Under the pieces are notes generated by a model. It had not been told where the DNA came from. It made no database searches and worked only from the letters and a program-made list of their open reading frames with translations. From Telmatactis stephensoni (Eukaryota; Cnidaria; Anthozoa; Actiniaria; Isophelliidae), in NCBI GenBank assembly GCA_029948255.1, contig JALIZF010001940.1, positions 2,017,501-2,081,500 on the forward strand: a stretch of DNA of 64,000 nucleotides. The letters run 5' to 3'. Both the position numbers and the translations under genes were made by a program. Positions 46,380 to 57,848 of this stretch are shown here, piece after piece. Each line of letters opens with the position of its first letter. The stretch's first letter is position 1.

Positions 46380-46965
46380 CTCCAAAGAATGAATAAATGA
46401 ATACATGTGAAAGAATTGAATAAATAAATGAATGAATGAATAAATAAATGAATGAATGAAGGAAGTGAATGAAATGCTAAACTGAAGTGAACTGAACTGA
46501 ATGAATGAATGAATGAATGAATGAATGAATGAATGAATGAATGAATGAATGAATGAATGAATGAATGAATGAATGAATGAATGAATGAATGAATGAATGA
46601 ATGAATGAATGAATGAATGAATGAATGAATGAATGAATGAATGAATGAATGAATGAATGAATGAATGAATGAATGAATGAATGAATGAATGAATGAATGA
46701 ATGAATGGATGGATGGATGGATGAATGAATGAATGAATAAATGGAGGGATGGATGGATGGATGGATAGATATATAGATGGATGAAGGAATGGATGGATGT
46801 AAATATATGAATGGTTGAAGGAAGGTAGGTGGGAAGGAAGGAAGGATTAATTGATTGACTGACTGACTGACTGACTGACTGACTTACTGAATGAATGAAT
46901 GAATGAATGAATGAATGAATGAATGAATGAATGAATGAATGAAATGAATGAATGAAATGACCACT
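46380..46965. repeat. Long (GAAT)n microsatellite region
   Basis: A 230-base pure (ATGA)n array at about 46492-46708 is flanked by degenerate GGAT, GACT and GAAT blocks to 46965. It is one of the longest simple repeats in the window. Confidence 0.97.
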
Positions 46966-49380
46966 CGAAAAATTAAAGAATAGAGAACGAACGAATAACT
47001 CAAATTGCTTTATTAAACTTTAATCTAAACGTACGCAGTACGTGATTAAAAATTGACTCCAAAAACCCACGTTTGTTATAAGATCAATGGTTAAGTTGAT
47101 TAAATTCCTCAAGCATGCAGTGAAAAAAGGATTTGAAATGTCAAACACTGTGCAGTTGCCGATCGGTTTTTGCGGTTATGACTAAGACAGATTTTATCAT
47201 CCTTTAGTAAAACATCTTGTACAATCTATTTTTATTGCTTTCCATTCTATACGGCACTAATTCAACTCGTTAAGCCAACTAATAAGTCATTCAGGTCTAA
47301 TGAGTGAGATAAGTATTTTTCTTAATCATTACGCATAAAGCAGTCATTAGGAAGCTCTTGAAAGAAGCATTGTTATTTGAAAAGGATCTGCAATATACTT
47401 TCATTTATATAGTAATATTTTTGCTTGTTGGTTCCCTCTATCCATTCGTCCATCCAATCCACTCGTTTATTCATGACTCACTTGTTCGTACATGTATCCA
47501 CTCGTTTGTTTATCTATCTATCCATCCATCCATCCATCCATTCATGCATCAATTCATTCACTCACTCATTCGCTCATTCATTCGCTCATTCATTCACTCA
47601 CTCATTCATTCATTCATTCATTCATTCTTTTTTTCCTTCCAGTATCCTTCGATCCTTTATTTATTTCTCCTCGGTTGTCCGTTTAGCAATTCGTTAGTTT
47701 CACTTGTCTATTCACTCGTAGTCAAAACCCCTCATCCCTCGCAATATATATATAGATATATACACATTTCTATTTCTTAAATTAGTACTTTTCGTAACTG
47801 TTTATTTGAACTAGCTTCCCCCTCGTACCACAATTAATCTAAAGAATATTCTTGAATAATAAAAATTAAAAGATAGTAAAATGACATAAATAAATCATGT
47901 CGCTGGAAATAAGCTCCATTTGGCTTAGAGGCGGTAAAACGTTTTTAGGGTGAAATGATATCGGTGGAATTGAATTAGGATATTTTTACCAGACGAATAA
48001 AATGAGGGGAGTATTTCTACAATTTAAAGGAATATCTTATCTATGGACTTAAAACGGAGAACTTGAATTACCAGATATGTTTTCAGATCATTTGCTAACA
48101 GGGAACATCTTGAAATTTAATAACTACTGTGTCTCCGCCACCGAGGCTGCGGTTAGTTACGACTCGCTGAATAGAAGACTTTTAAAATAATGTTTCATTA
48201 GCAATTTTGTATAATTTATTAAAGACTAAGCTCCAAAAATTAATCATTTTCCTTGTCCTCTTTAAGTATTTTTGTTCAAGGCCTTTGAGTCTTTTCGAAG
48301 GCACTATCTCCATGCATAATAATATTATATTTTCCTAGCGAACTGTCGCTCTCAAACCAAACATTAAAGTCTTTGCAATTTTGTATTTTTGTCTAGTCAT
48401 TTCCTTTACGAATTAAGAGCAATTTTAACTTTCTTTCAGCTTCTCTCTTTTTCTCAACAATTGGCAACTTGTCAATCAGAAAGCTTTTGATTACATACAA
48501 TATTTATGTTTGAAGTGTCATCTCATTCAGATTCATGTTTCATTCTTTTCATTAGCAAGCCCTATTTATATATTTTAACTCTCTCCAGTATTCCAAGTTA
48601 AACTCTGATAATACTATATCCTCTTTCCTTATTGGATTTTAAAACGAAAACTTGAAGCTAAATTACAAATTAGAGATTGATTTTGCTCAAAATTTGTACC
48701 AAAAAGTACAATCTGTTAATAAAAAATTTATTCAATCGAATTGCAATTCAGTTTATTTTAGATTTCAACTCAGCCGGTCTTTTCGAAGAATATCTTTTTC
48801 GAAAAAAAAGTCCGTAAATCGTTTTACGAGGGTACGAGCTGTCCCTCGAACGTAAGGAAATACATCTTAAAAATGCGAGGGAAATTTGCGACTCGTACGC
48901 TCAAAAAAAGCGCTTTTCTTCTTCGCTTTTAATTCGTATATGCTAAATTTGTATACTATAACATCTCTAAAAAGCGTTGCTAAAATTTTCGAATTTTTGT
49001 TCGTTTTGCACACATGTTTAAATATCAAGAGGATATTTTTTAATTCAGATCAAAATCAACCCAGGAGTTACAATTAATAATCGTGAAAGACTCAAAAATT
49101 CTCCTCCACGTGGTGAGGTTCCCGGATGTTGCATTGTTCTTCAGCCTATAGGTTACTGGGCTTCTACAAATTCGGCACGTAAATTCTAAAATGACACGGC
49201 CTGATAGAAAACAATGAATTTTGAATTCATTTAGACCAGCACCTGTCTTCGTGGTTTCATATTTTTTTCTTAAATCCCCCCAAAAAACTACAAGAAGGAG
49301 GACGTCAATTCTTCAAGAAGGAATTGGAATCGGCATTTGAGGTTACCGGAGTGAATTGGCAGACGTATAAGGGTTTCATG
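46966..49380. other. Intergenic upstream of the Kv gene
   Basis: No gene recognised. (CATC)n/(ATTC)n microsatellite at about 47500-47628. Otherwise AT-rich sequence with short featureless frames. Confidence 0.5.
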
Positions 49381-49392
49381 TCTGAGTGTTCA

Positions 49393-49399
49393 TATATAA
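49393..49399 (+). promoter_or_regulatory. TATA box of the Kv gene
   Basis: TATATAA 108 bases before the next ATG, placing transcription start at about 49425 and a 5'UTR of about 80 bases. Assigned by position only. Confidence 0.5.
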
Positions 49400-49501
49400 T
49401 TCAGCGACCGCCGATCGACTGATCATAGTTTAAAACTCAAAGCAGCACAAAGTACTACATGTTTTCTGGCTAAAAGCTGTTACGGTTCAACGAAAAGAAG
49501 A

Positions 49502-49510
49502 ATGCCATGA
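49502..49510 (+). promoter_or_regulatory. Two-codon uORF overlapping the Kv start
   Basis: ATGCCATGA contains an upstream ATG-CCA-TGA whose stop codon overlaps the channel ATG at 49507. The uATG has A at -3, the main ATG has G at -3. Translation of the channel would need leaky scanning or stop-restart. Confidence 0.6.
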
Positions 49511-50967
49511 TTTCAGAAAGCAATAGTAATCACATTAATTCCAGGCTCGAACGTTTGGATGAAGAAAGCACAAGTAATGAAGCGGACAGCCGACTCATCG
49601 AAACGCTTGGCGAAAATAACAAAAAGGGGAAACGAATTATAGTTAATGTAAGCGGACTTCGCTTTGAAACGTATGAGAATACGCTGAACTCTTTTCCTGA
49701 AACCCTTCTCGGGTGTAAAGAAAAACGCGAGGAATTCTACGATAGTTCTACCAATGAGTATTTTTTCGATCGAAACCGGTCAACTTTCGAAGCAATTTTG
49801 TTTTTCTACCAATCCAATGGCAAACTGGTCCGACCAAATGGCGTGCCATTTCTAATTTTCGTCGAAGAGCTTCGCTTTTTCGAAATTGGTCGCGACTACG
49901 TTCAACGGCTAGAAGAAGAAGAAGGGTATTGTCAAAAACAGGAAAGAATTCTTCCTAGGAATACAATTCAGAGGAAAATATGGGAACTTTTTGAATACCC
50001 GGATAGTTCGCTGGCTGCTCGCGTACTGGCAGCCTTCTCGGTGTCAGTAATTTTGCTGTCGATTGTTGTGTTTTGCATCGAGACACTGCCCGTTTTTCGC
50101 TGCGTTTCAAGCCCGGAAAGCACCGGTTGTCCTGAACAATCAAAAACTAAAAATTCTACGTCTAGTGATACTAGTACAAATAAACCAAAAGGGAACGATG
50201 TTTGGCGCTCTGTAGTTGAAGTGATATGCATCAGCTGGTTCACGCTGGAATATTTAGTGCGTTTGATTTCGTCTCCACAAAAGTTGATTTTTGTCCGTTC
50301 TTTTTTGAATGTGATCGACCTGGTTGCTATTTTGCCTTACTACATTACACTACCCATGGAGAACACCAAAATTACGTCTCTGGCAGTCCTTAGAGTTATC
50401 CGCCTTGTTAGAGTATTTCGAATCTTTAAGCTCTCGCGTCATTCTCGGGGGCTTCAAGTCTTAGGACAAACTCTCCGGGCCAGCTCTAGAGAACTCGGGA
50501 TGCTGATTTTCTTTTTAATTATAAGTGTTGTTCTTTTCGCTAGCGCTGTTTACTATGCCGAAGAAGATGCCGAAGACTCAAAATTCAGCAGTATTCCCGA
50601 TGCCTTCTGGTGGGCGGTTGTTACTATGACGACCGTCGGCTACGGCGATATGTATCCCGTGACCCCCGCGGGTAAAGTGGTCGGGTCAATTTGTGCTATT
50701 TCGGGCGTTTTGACGATCGCTCTTCCAGTTCCAGTAATTGTGTCGAATTTTAACTTTTTTTATAAGCGAGAGCAGCTGTCCAGTTCGCTCGACATGGCCG
50801 AGAATGGCGAATCTCCGTTTGGAAACTACAATGGAACTGAGGAATCGGACAACGAGAACTTTGACTCACCGGCCAACGGCCCATTAGTCAAAAGTCCTTC
50901 AGGAAAACTCTCCCCGACTGCGTCAAATACCTATAATTTGGAAGTGAAGGTCGAGACACCAGTATAG
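49507..50967 (+). CDS. Shaker-type voltage-gated K+ channel subunit (Kv1-like)
   Basis: Alpha subunit of a tetrameric plasma-membrane voltage-gated potassium channel that repolarises excitable cells. Single exon, 486 residues. The T1 tetramerisation domain (about 43-135) starts [19 protein letters not shown]1 is about 171-192, S2 232-254 and S3 263-282. The S4 sensor carries positive residues every third position: R296, R299, R302, R305, K308 and R311. S4-S5 continues with the Shaker-like [15 protein letters not shown]5 is about 325-350, the selectivity filter TTVGYGD is 375-381, and the S6 gate motif PVP is 407-409. The S1-S2 loop is long and Ser/Thr/Lys-rich. The C terminus ETPV fits a class I PDZ ligand, as in Shaker channels that cluster on scaffolds. 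Intronless Shaker genes are common in animals. A poly(A) signal AATAAA lies at 50984. Confidence 0.97.
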   Translation: MISESNSNHINSRLERLDEESTSNEADSRLIETLGENNKKGKRIIVNVSGLRFETYENTLNSFPETLLGCKEKREEFYDSSTNEYFFDRNRSTFEAILFFYQSNGKLVRPNGVPFLIFVEELRFFEIGRDYVQRLEEEEGYCQKQERILPRNTIQRKIWELFEYPDSSLAARVLAAFSVSVILLSIVVFCIETLPVFRCVSSPESTGCPEQSKTKNSTSSDTSTNKPKGNDVWRSVVEVICISWFTLEYLVRLISSPQKLIFVRSFLNVIDLVAILPYYITLPMENTKITSLAVLRVIRLVRVFRIFKLSRHSRGLQVLGQTLRASSRELGMLIFFLIISVVLFASAVYYAEEDAEDSKFSSIPDAFWWAVVTMTTVGYGDMYPVTPAGKVVGSICAISGVLTIALPVPVIVSNFNFFYKREQLSSSLDMAENGESPFGNYNGTEESDNENFDSPANGPLVKSPSGKLSPTASNTYNLEVKVETPV

Positions 50968-50983
50968 AAGATTTAACACTTCA

Positions 50984-50989
50984 AATAAA
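50984..50989 (+). terminator. Polyadenylation signal of the Kv gene
   Basis: AATAAA 17 bases after the stop codon. If used, the 3'UTR is very short; other sites may lie further on. Confidence 0.5.
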
Positions 50990-51117
50990 CTCCCAGGTGT
51001 GGGGTTTTGCTATATATGGAAATTAATGACCAAAAAACGGCGCCAAAGCCAGAACGCAACTCATTAAGATTCTGAAGGCCCTAAAGTAGCTAAACGCTAA
51101 CTTATATAATTACTTCA

Positions 51118-51570
51118 GGCCTTTTTCAGGCGTAAACTATTTGAATATCAAATCTACGTGAACTTTTATTCACGAGCTTCAAAGTGCTTGGGATTAGTTC
51201 GGAATTTACGCTGAAATTAATTTAAATGAAAGAGGGGCCCAATTATTATGCCAAATCAATAACTTATTAGATAACATTTTTTTCAAACGCAATGCAATGC
51301 ATTTGAATAGCAAATTACGTGGACTGCCATTCACGAGTTACCTTGATCACTGAGGTCCATTCACGAGTTATGTCTGGACATAGAATCAAAGCCAAATTCG
51401 GAAATTACCGAAGATGCAAAAAATATACCGAGGATACAAATATTAATAATAATAATAGTAAAGGCAATTATAATAACACTTAGTATTACAGTTCAAGAGC
51501 AATTTTGCAGGCCTTTTTCAAGTGCTATACATTTGAATAACAAAATTTCGTGAAGTTTCATTCACGTCGA
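51118..51570 (+). repeat. Degenerate repeat, three copies
   Basis: The phrase CATTTGAATARCAAATTTCGTG plus CATTCACGAG recurs near 51140, 51300 and 51530, spaced about 160-230 bases and associated with GGCCTTTTTCA. Old tandem or dispersed copies; no gene. Confidence 0.55.
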
Positions 51571-51751
51571 AAGGGCTAAATTGAATTTTTAACATTATTT
51601 CGTTGGGACGATCGAAGCGAGAAATTTATATTTACATTATTTCAGTACTGGACTATTTATCATTGTCAGAAATCTTTACTTATACAAATTTCAATATCAT
51701 ATTCGAACGCGCTTGATATTTCTAGGCGCTTTATAAATGCTGGTTACTACT

Positions 51752-51847
51752 TCATGTATGACCCCATGAAATGACACTACTTAATAGTTATATAACTTCG
51801 ACTTATCACCATCGAGTAGTGCCATTTCATTGGGTCATACATAAAGT
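51752..51847. mobile_element. Small hairpin MITE
   Basis: TTCATGTATGACCCCATGAAATGACACTACT-type arm at the left is inverted at the right (AGTAGTGCCATTTCATTGGG, then TCATACATAAAG), with a spacer of about 28 bases. Confidence 0.85.
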
Positions 51848-52286
51848 TTTAACCCAAATGCTTCTAGACGAAAATATTAATTATAATATTGTGGGGTTCC
51901 TGTGTAAGGATCGACCGGGAAAACTAGGACGAGGGTTTATCCAGCTTGTAGGCCTTCTCAGAAAAATACTCCAAAAGGGACATGCATGTATGATTAAACA
52001 GTTTAAAGAATTTTTATGAGATTTTATTCCATGTAGCCGACACAAATATGTATATAAAACAGGATGGACATGGTGAGGAGTATTTGAGTATAGAGTATTT
52101 GAGGGCATAATACGATAAAAATATATCTGAAGTGAAAAGATTTTTGCCAGTTTTGTTTTTGTTGTGAGGGATTTCACGGCAGGCATGTTTGTGGTCAAAA
52201 TGATAGTGATTTTCTCCCAAGAGAAATAAAACTTTTGTTATTCAAATTGTACTTGCCCACAAACATGGCTGTCATGAAATCCCTCT

Positions 52287-52462
52287 ATAAGCCAGTTCGG
52301 AGTTTAAGAATCGTTTTCAGTGCGCATGCGATTTTATCCCGAACTTCTCACCTTCTTTTGTTTAAACCTTCTTTTGTTTTTAATCAAACAAAAGAAGGCG
52401 AGAAATTCGGGATAAAATCGCATGCGCATAAGAAACGATTCTTAAACTCCGAACTGGCTTAT
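52287..52462. mobile_element. Foldback MITE, GCCAGTTCGGAG ends
   Basis: Arms of about 75 bp begin ATAAGCCAGTTCGGAGTTTA and are almost perfect inverted complements, including GCGCATGCGATTTTATCCCG. The short centre is a duplicated CTTCTTTTGTTT. Confidence 0.93.
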
Positions 52463-52480
52463 TGCTGGGGTGCATCCATA

Positions 52481-53020
52481 CCTTTGGGAATTCAAAGACA
52501 ATGAAGCGGTAGCCATGTTGGATGACCAAACAATAAACGCTAATGAGAAATCTTTTGTTGAAGGTCAACCAAGATGGCTGCCGTGACGTCACATGTACCC
52601 CAAGAATTGCTAGCCTACGTCACATCCGGAAAACATCTCGTTCAGCATGTCTATATACAACAAACGGTCGTTGTGGCTTCGGTTGCACAAAGGATGGGTA
52701 GCGCTATGCATTGGATAAATCCTTATCCAATAGGCCTTTTCTGAGATAGCCAAACAAAGTGCATTCTGCTCTAGCTTCAGTACAAACAATGTCATATTTG
52801 GCAACATGAACAAAAGATGTTTGTACTGAAACTAGACCAGAATGCATCATTTCGGCTATCTTAGAAAAGGTCTATGGCAAATTTATTGAATTGCTGTGTT
52901 GCATGACGTCACAGCAGCCATCTTGGATGAACTTCAACAAAAGATTTCTCATTAGCGTCGCTTGTTTGTTCATCCAACATGGCTACCGCTTCATTGTCTT
53001 TTGATTCCCGAAAGAATGGA
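52481..53020. mobile_element. Nested foldback element
   Basis: Outer arms (52481-52592 and 52903-53020) share GACAATGAAGCGGTAGCCAT and AAATCTTTTGTTGAAG in inverted orientation, each with a TGACGTCA octamer at its inner edge. Inside is a second inverted pair around CTTTTCTGAGATAGCC and TGTTTGTACTGAAACTAG. Confidence 0.88.
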
Positions 53021-53581
53021 TGAATCTCAGCAGCAACAGCCCGTGCAACCGAGCCTTGATTTCGAAAAGACCGGCGCTTGTGATTGGCTAAATCGTGATG
53101 GTCATTTTCTAACACTGTTTATCATTGGACGATATCGTTCGCACCAATATGACGTGTGAATGGTGCTAGGTAAATAGCCAATCACAAGAATTGCTATCTT
53201 AAGCAATCACAAGCGTCTTTCGAAATCAAAAACACACTTAGAGCACGATTTGTGTGCAATTATTACGCAGAAGGAGTAAACGAGAGTTCCGTTCTAATGT
53301 GACGTGACAAAGGCTATAAATAGGACATTTGCACAATGACGTCATTTTACTAGAACTATCAGAACTGATGCTTCACGAATTTTCTTTCTTATTCAGATTT
53401 TTATCGAGATTAGTAGACTGAATAATTTACACTAATTATTTCACCAAGAAAGTTGGCAAAGCATAAATTCTGATAGTTTGTAGTATATAACGTCATGATG
53501 CTCACTAGTTATTTCCAACCAGCCGCCATCCAGCTGAAAAAACTTAAACACTACAACTCCTACTTGTTTTTGTTCAGCTGA

Positions 53582-54044
53582 TTAAAGTGCCCCTAATTCC
53601 TAAAATAAAATTTTGATAATCATTTCTTCATGAATGGAAATGTTTAATGGTTAAATATCTCTGGATAAAATCATCTCCTTTCGAAGCATTAAGCATTTAA
53701 AGTTGGAAAATGCAAATGAGATGGCGTAAAAAAGGAATTTGCATGATTTTGTTTCCAATTTTGAAACAAGTGTGTTTGAGTTAGGTAGCAAAAGACATTT
53801 ACCATACTTTGTACTCATTAGCAATGAAAATGTTTTACAAATGCAAAATTAGCATAAAATTCATCTCAAGTGTTTTTGTATATTTAAGAACTCCTTTTTC
53901 TACGTCATCTCATTTGCATTTTCAGATTTCAAAAGCTTAATCCTCAGAAAGGAGATGATTTTATCCAGAAATATATATTCAACCATAAAGCTTTTCATGA
54001 AGAAACGATTATCAAAATTACAATTTAGGGGTAGGGCACTTTAA
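53582..54044. mobile_element. Foldback MITE, TTAAAGTGCCC ends
   Basis: TTAAAGTGCCCCTAATTCCT at the left is inverted at the right (GGGGTAGGGCACTTTAA). The pairing continues through TTTTGATAATCATTTCTTCA and GGATAAAATCATCTCCTTTC for about 150 bp per arm. Confidence 0.92.
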
Positions 54045-54480
54045 ACAATGAGATGGTAAAAGTATATGAATCTACCTTCCAAAAAAGTCCATCACGTGAC
54101 CGGACGTTACGTCACCGAAAGTGTCACGTGCCCCAATCTTTTGCGCGCGAAGGAACATTTGAAGCGGATACCAAATCGAACACATAAGTATAAAAAAACG
54201 GCATTTTCGGAGAAACATACAGGGAAGGCAGAACATCTTGAAAAGTGGGGACTAGCATTTGAAAATATGGAAGACTACCCAGTCCAAAAACTTTTCAAAC
54301 AGAACATTTGGCTAGATAGCGCAGAACCCCCCCCCCCCCCCCAACTCTCTCTGCGGTCCCTAACTTCAAAGTACTATATCTGTAGGATAGATATCCCTTG
54401 AGATATCGGGCGATAAATTCATTCGATAAAACATATTACTGTGGATCTAGCCTCAGATTATAGGCAATATTTCTTCATAC

Positions 54481-54553
54481 GGTCCGTTAGCTCAGTCGGC
54501 AGAGCGTGGTGCTAATAACGCTAAGGTCATGGGTTCGAGACCCATACGGACCA
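54481..54553 (+). tRNA. tRNA-Ile (anticodon AAT)
   Basis: 73-base cloverleaf identical to the minus-strand gene at 45536 except for one T-loop base (TTCGAGA). It has a 7-bp acceptor, anticodon loop CTAATAA, intact A and B boxes and a TTTT terminator about 14 bases downstream. A frame reading through it is not a gene. Confidence 0.97.
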
Positions 54554-54919
54554 TGTGGATTTTATTTTTCGGTTTTTGTTACGGTTTTCGAATACAATTT
54601 TTTCTTTCACTTTCTTCTCTTCGTATATCAGTTGAATCTCCATGAAAGAACACTTCCGCTGCAGGAAAAGCCAGTATCTCTTTCCTAAAACACGAGGGCT
54701 GTCGGTCTTGGAGAGACCAATCAGTGTAATTCCCTTTTGATACCTTCTATAATACCTTTTGATTTTATCAAATAATTTTTACTAGATTCATGCATATCAT
54801 TTTAGTAATTTTCAGCCCTAAAGCCAGGTTTCGGGTTCTTATATTCAACAATAATTATATGAAATAGCTGTATAATGAGTCGCCGGATTTCAACATCATA
54901 ATAGCCTACGGCGCAGGCC

Positions 54920-55042
54920 GTTCACATGAAGGCGAGTTGTCCCTGGTAGCAGGGATAACTCTTTTGTTTTGCGTCCTCAGGCGAAAAGAATAAAACAAAG
55001 GAGTTATCTCTGCTACCAGGGACAACTCGTCTTCATGTGAAC
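54920..55042. mobile_element. MITE family 4, copy 2
   Basis: Same ends (TTCACATGAAGGCGAGTTGT) and internal GATAACTCTTTTGTTTT as 7075-7197. The flanks GGCC and GGGCC suggest insertion in a GC-rich site. Confidence 0.9.
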
Positions 55043-55672
55043 GGGCCCTCAGCAAAACATCGTTATGCCCTAAAGATCACACAGTCAAAATAAAACCAAA
55101 GCTCTACAAAGCAACGTAAAATTTGCTTCAGTCTCTTAATAAGGTGAATCGAATCAGTTTTTCATGGACTGTACTTCCACTGTTCGTTTTAAGAATGCTC
55201 ACTTTATCTTAGACTTATTTACACTTTTGAATATTTAATCTAATAATAATTTAATATTCAAAATATCTTATCTCTCTTGGTTTAGATGAACGATTTGATA
55301 TTGATATCTATTCAGCTCGTCGACAGGCCCGACCTTAGCAAAGACAAACAAAGCTGGAGGAATTCGAAATCAGTGCAATAAAATAAAAAGTGCAAGTACA
55401 GTCAATAAAAAACTACCTCGGGCCACTTTAACCGCTTGCTACGCGGGCTATCACTATCACTCTTACGTCATGTGGAGTTCCTGTGGCAAACTCTATCAGT
55501 TGGCACATGGACAGGCTTGTTGGTTCCCACATTAATCAATGTAATGACCTAGAGATGCTATCTATAACACCATGCCTCCGTTTAGAAATTGCAACGTTTA
55601 TTTTTAATATTCTAATCTGGTTATAGGCGAGCGGAGGTAGGGGGAGAGGGTAGGGAGGGATGCAACCTCGTT

Positions 55673-55732
55673 CCCAGGCCCTTTTCCCTTCCCCATCTCC
55701 AAGCGAAGGGAAAAGGGCCTGGGAACGAGGTT
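55673..55732. repeat. Perfect 27-bp hairpin
   Basis: AACCTCGTTCCCAGGCCC with CTTTTCCCTT on the left is perfectly inverted on the right, around a loop of about 15 bases. It is very GC-rich for the window and looks like a tiny MITE. Confidence 0.9.
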
Positions 55733-55750
55733 GGGGAGGATGGAGGGGAG

Positions 55751-56062
55751 GAGGGGCGAAAGAAATATTTGAACTTTCAAATGCTAATTACATGTGCTTA
55801 CAAATGTACTGTTCTGATTCCTTCTGATTCTGCTTATTTCACAGTTCTATTAATTATGTGTTCATTTGCATTCTTCACTACCATACTTTAGCAATCTGGA
55901 GACGAGAATGTAAAGAGGAGGAGGGGCGAAAGAAATATTGGAAATTCAAATGCTAATTACATGAGCTTACAAATGTACTGTTCTGATTCCTTCTGATTCT
56001 GCTTATTTCACAGTTCTATTAATTATGTGTTCATTTGCATTCTTCACTACCATACTTTAGCA
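55751..56062. repeat. Tandem duplication, about 170 bp, into the MRLC last exon
   Basis: GAGGGGCGAAAGAAATATT starts copy 1 at 55751 and copy 2 at 55921. Both run through CAGTTCTATTAATTATGTG to TTCACTACCATACTTTAGCA. Copy 2 overlaps the true end of the light-chain gene; copy 1 therefore carries a spare stop codon and about the last ten codons downstream of the gene. Confidence 0.92.
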
Positions 56063-57848
56063 GCTTGATGACGTCATCACATCGGAATTTCCCATTTTCG
56101 TCCGTTATGGAACCTTGAAGGAAAATTTCGTCAACCTGAAATTAAGATAAATATATATATTAGCATTTACAGACATGAAATGTATAGATAGATAATATGG
56201 TCCTATAGAAGTTAAACTCATACTCAGAATAGCCGAATTCTTTGTGTTGTTGTTGTTTTGTCCCCCTCCTGCGACCATTCGCCACTTTCATACCGTGAAG
56301 ACTGGGTACGAGTCCCTTAAACTTTGATGACGGCAACACAAAACTTATGTAGTCAGAAAGAACACATCGAGCTGTATATAATCCCGAGGTTTGATGTTAA
56401 TCGGATATACATTGAAATGATACAGTAGTTCAAACATGCTAGATTTTACAAAGAAATGTATGGTTGTAGGGACAAACATTTCTTTGTAAATTCTAGCATT
56501 TTTGCACGGCTGTTAGTCATTCAATATTAACCCGATTAACACCCAACTTCGGGATTTCTATACAGCTCGATGTGCTCTTTCTCACTATATGCGTTTTGGG
56601 TTACCATCGTCAAAATTTGAGGGACTCGTACCCAGTCTTCAAGGTATGAAAGTGGCTAACGATCCTTTGCGTTTAAACAATAGAATGTGACATCATAGTG
56701 AAATAGAGCAATTATAACTAAAACCCAAAAAGTCACGAATTTTTGAATTTAAGGTGTTCTACAATAAAGAAATATATGGTCAGGGGGCATACTTGTTTAT
56801 CTACCGAAAGCTTGCCGCAGAGAGTTTAACCTGACAAAACTCATCTCCAAGGCATTAAATCATTCACACTGGCCTTCATACTTAAAGCTTGAAAAATAAA
56901 CACCAGCTAGAACCTCTTCCAATGAACGTAAACTTATAGTATCAAAAGTTAATGGAACACTACAAGACTGTGTTGCTAAATTATTCAATAAGCTAGCTTC
57001 CATCAGACATTAGGAACATGCAGTACGAATGCTCTTAAATTTACCATTAAGTAAGTGTAAAAAGCATTCAGTTTCTTCATTAGTTAATTAAACAATCAGT
57101 ATGATCACCATTAGTCTTTTTTCCCCGTCTAGTATATGTCTTATTAATCAACATTTCAATTCATACTACGTATTTCTTTTCATCATTATTCACTTTTTTA
57201 CAGTTTGGTTTCTTCATAACCACGTTTATCATAATTTATAGTACTAGTGTGTCTATATATGTTATAGATTTCCCCCTTTTCATGATATTACATTATATTG
57301 TACATATGTATATAGTTTTACCTTTTAGCATAGAAGAGCCATCTGGTGGAATGCTAATAAACCGTTATTATTATTATGATATTATTATTATTAATTAATT
57401 AGCCTACCTGTTTCTGTGTCAGCCTCATTCCCATAGTAGTCAACAACTCACGAAACTCAGCCAAATCAATAAGCCCGTTCCCTTTATCATCAAAACACGA
57501 GAAAGCGTTTCGTATCAAATCTTCAGGATCCACACATTCCATCTTTTCGCCAAACATCTCAACAAAGTGCGCCTGATCCGAAGGCGCAGGAATTTCATTC
57601 AACATACTACGAATTTCAGATTCCGTTGGATCTTGACCTAAAGAAATTAGAAAGTCTTTAAGGTCTTTTCGGCTTATTTCGCCATCGCGGTCTTGATCTA
57701 TGAGGTTGAAAGCTTCTTGAAGTTCGACGATCTGTTCGTTGTCAAATCGGGAAAGTCCGCCATGCTTTCGGTTTAAGTTGGAACTTATTCGAGCTCTTCG
57801 TCTCGACTGGATTTTTGCAACGTCTTTTCTATCTCGTCTCTTGAACAT
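56031..57848 (-). CDS. Myosin regulatory light chain, two coding exons
   Basis: EF-hand light chain that binds the neck of myosin II and, when phosphorylated, switches on actomyosin. Coding exons on the minus strand are 57848-57408 and 56135-56031, joined in phase 0 (donor CAG|GTAGGC, acceptor TTTCAG|GTTGAC), giving 181 residues, against about 170 in vertebrates. The basic N terminus RRRARISSN (16-24) is the counterpart of the kinase site; S22/S23 match the Thr18/Ser19 pair. It is followed by an insertion of about eight residues before RFDNEQI. The first EF loop is D51-D62 (DQDRDGEISRKD), with the Asp at position 12 typical of this family. MFGEKM, DPEDLIRNAF and ELLTTMG are hallmark stretches. 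The second exon (VDEIFLQGSITDENGKF onward) completes the C lobe. It is more divergent than a standard cytoplasmic copy, so probably a specialised paralogue. Confidence 0.93.
56136..57407 (-). other. Intron of the myosin light-chain gene
   Basis: 1,272-base GT-AG intron. It holds the foldback element at 56277-56662, a (TTA)n run near 57370 and otherwise AT-rich DNA. Confidence 0.9.
56277..56662. mobile_element. Foldback MITE inside the light-chain intron
   Basis: TTCGCCACTTTCATACCGTG and GACTGGGTACGAGTCCCT at the left are inverted at the right (AGGGACTCGTACCCAGTCTT, then GTATGAAAGTGGC). The arms extend through CACATCGAGCTGTATA to a centre near ACATTTCTTTGTAAA. Confidence 0.93.

Noticed and set aside
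46490..46735. CRISPR-like or satellite array
   Set aside because: Pure tetranucleotide slippage repeat with no spacers, in a eukaryotic genome.
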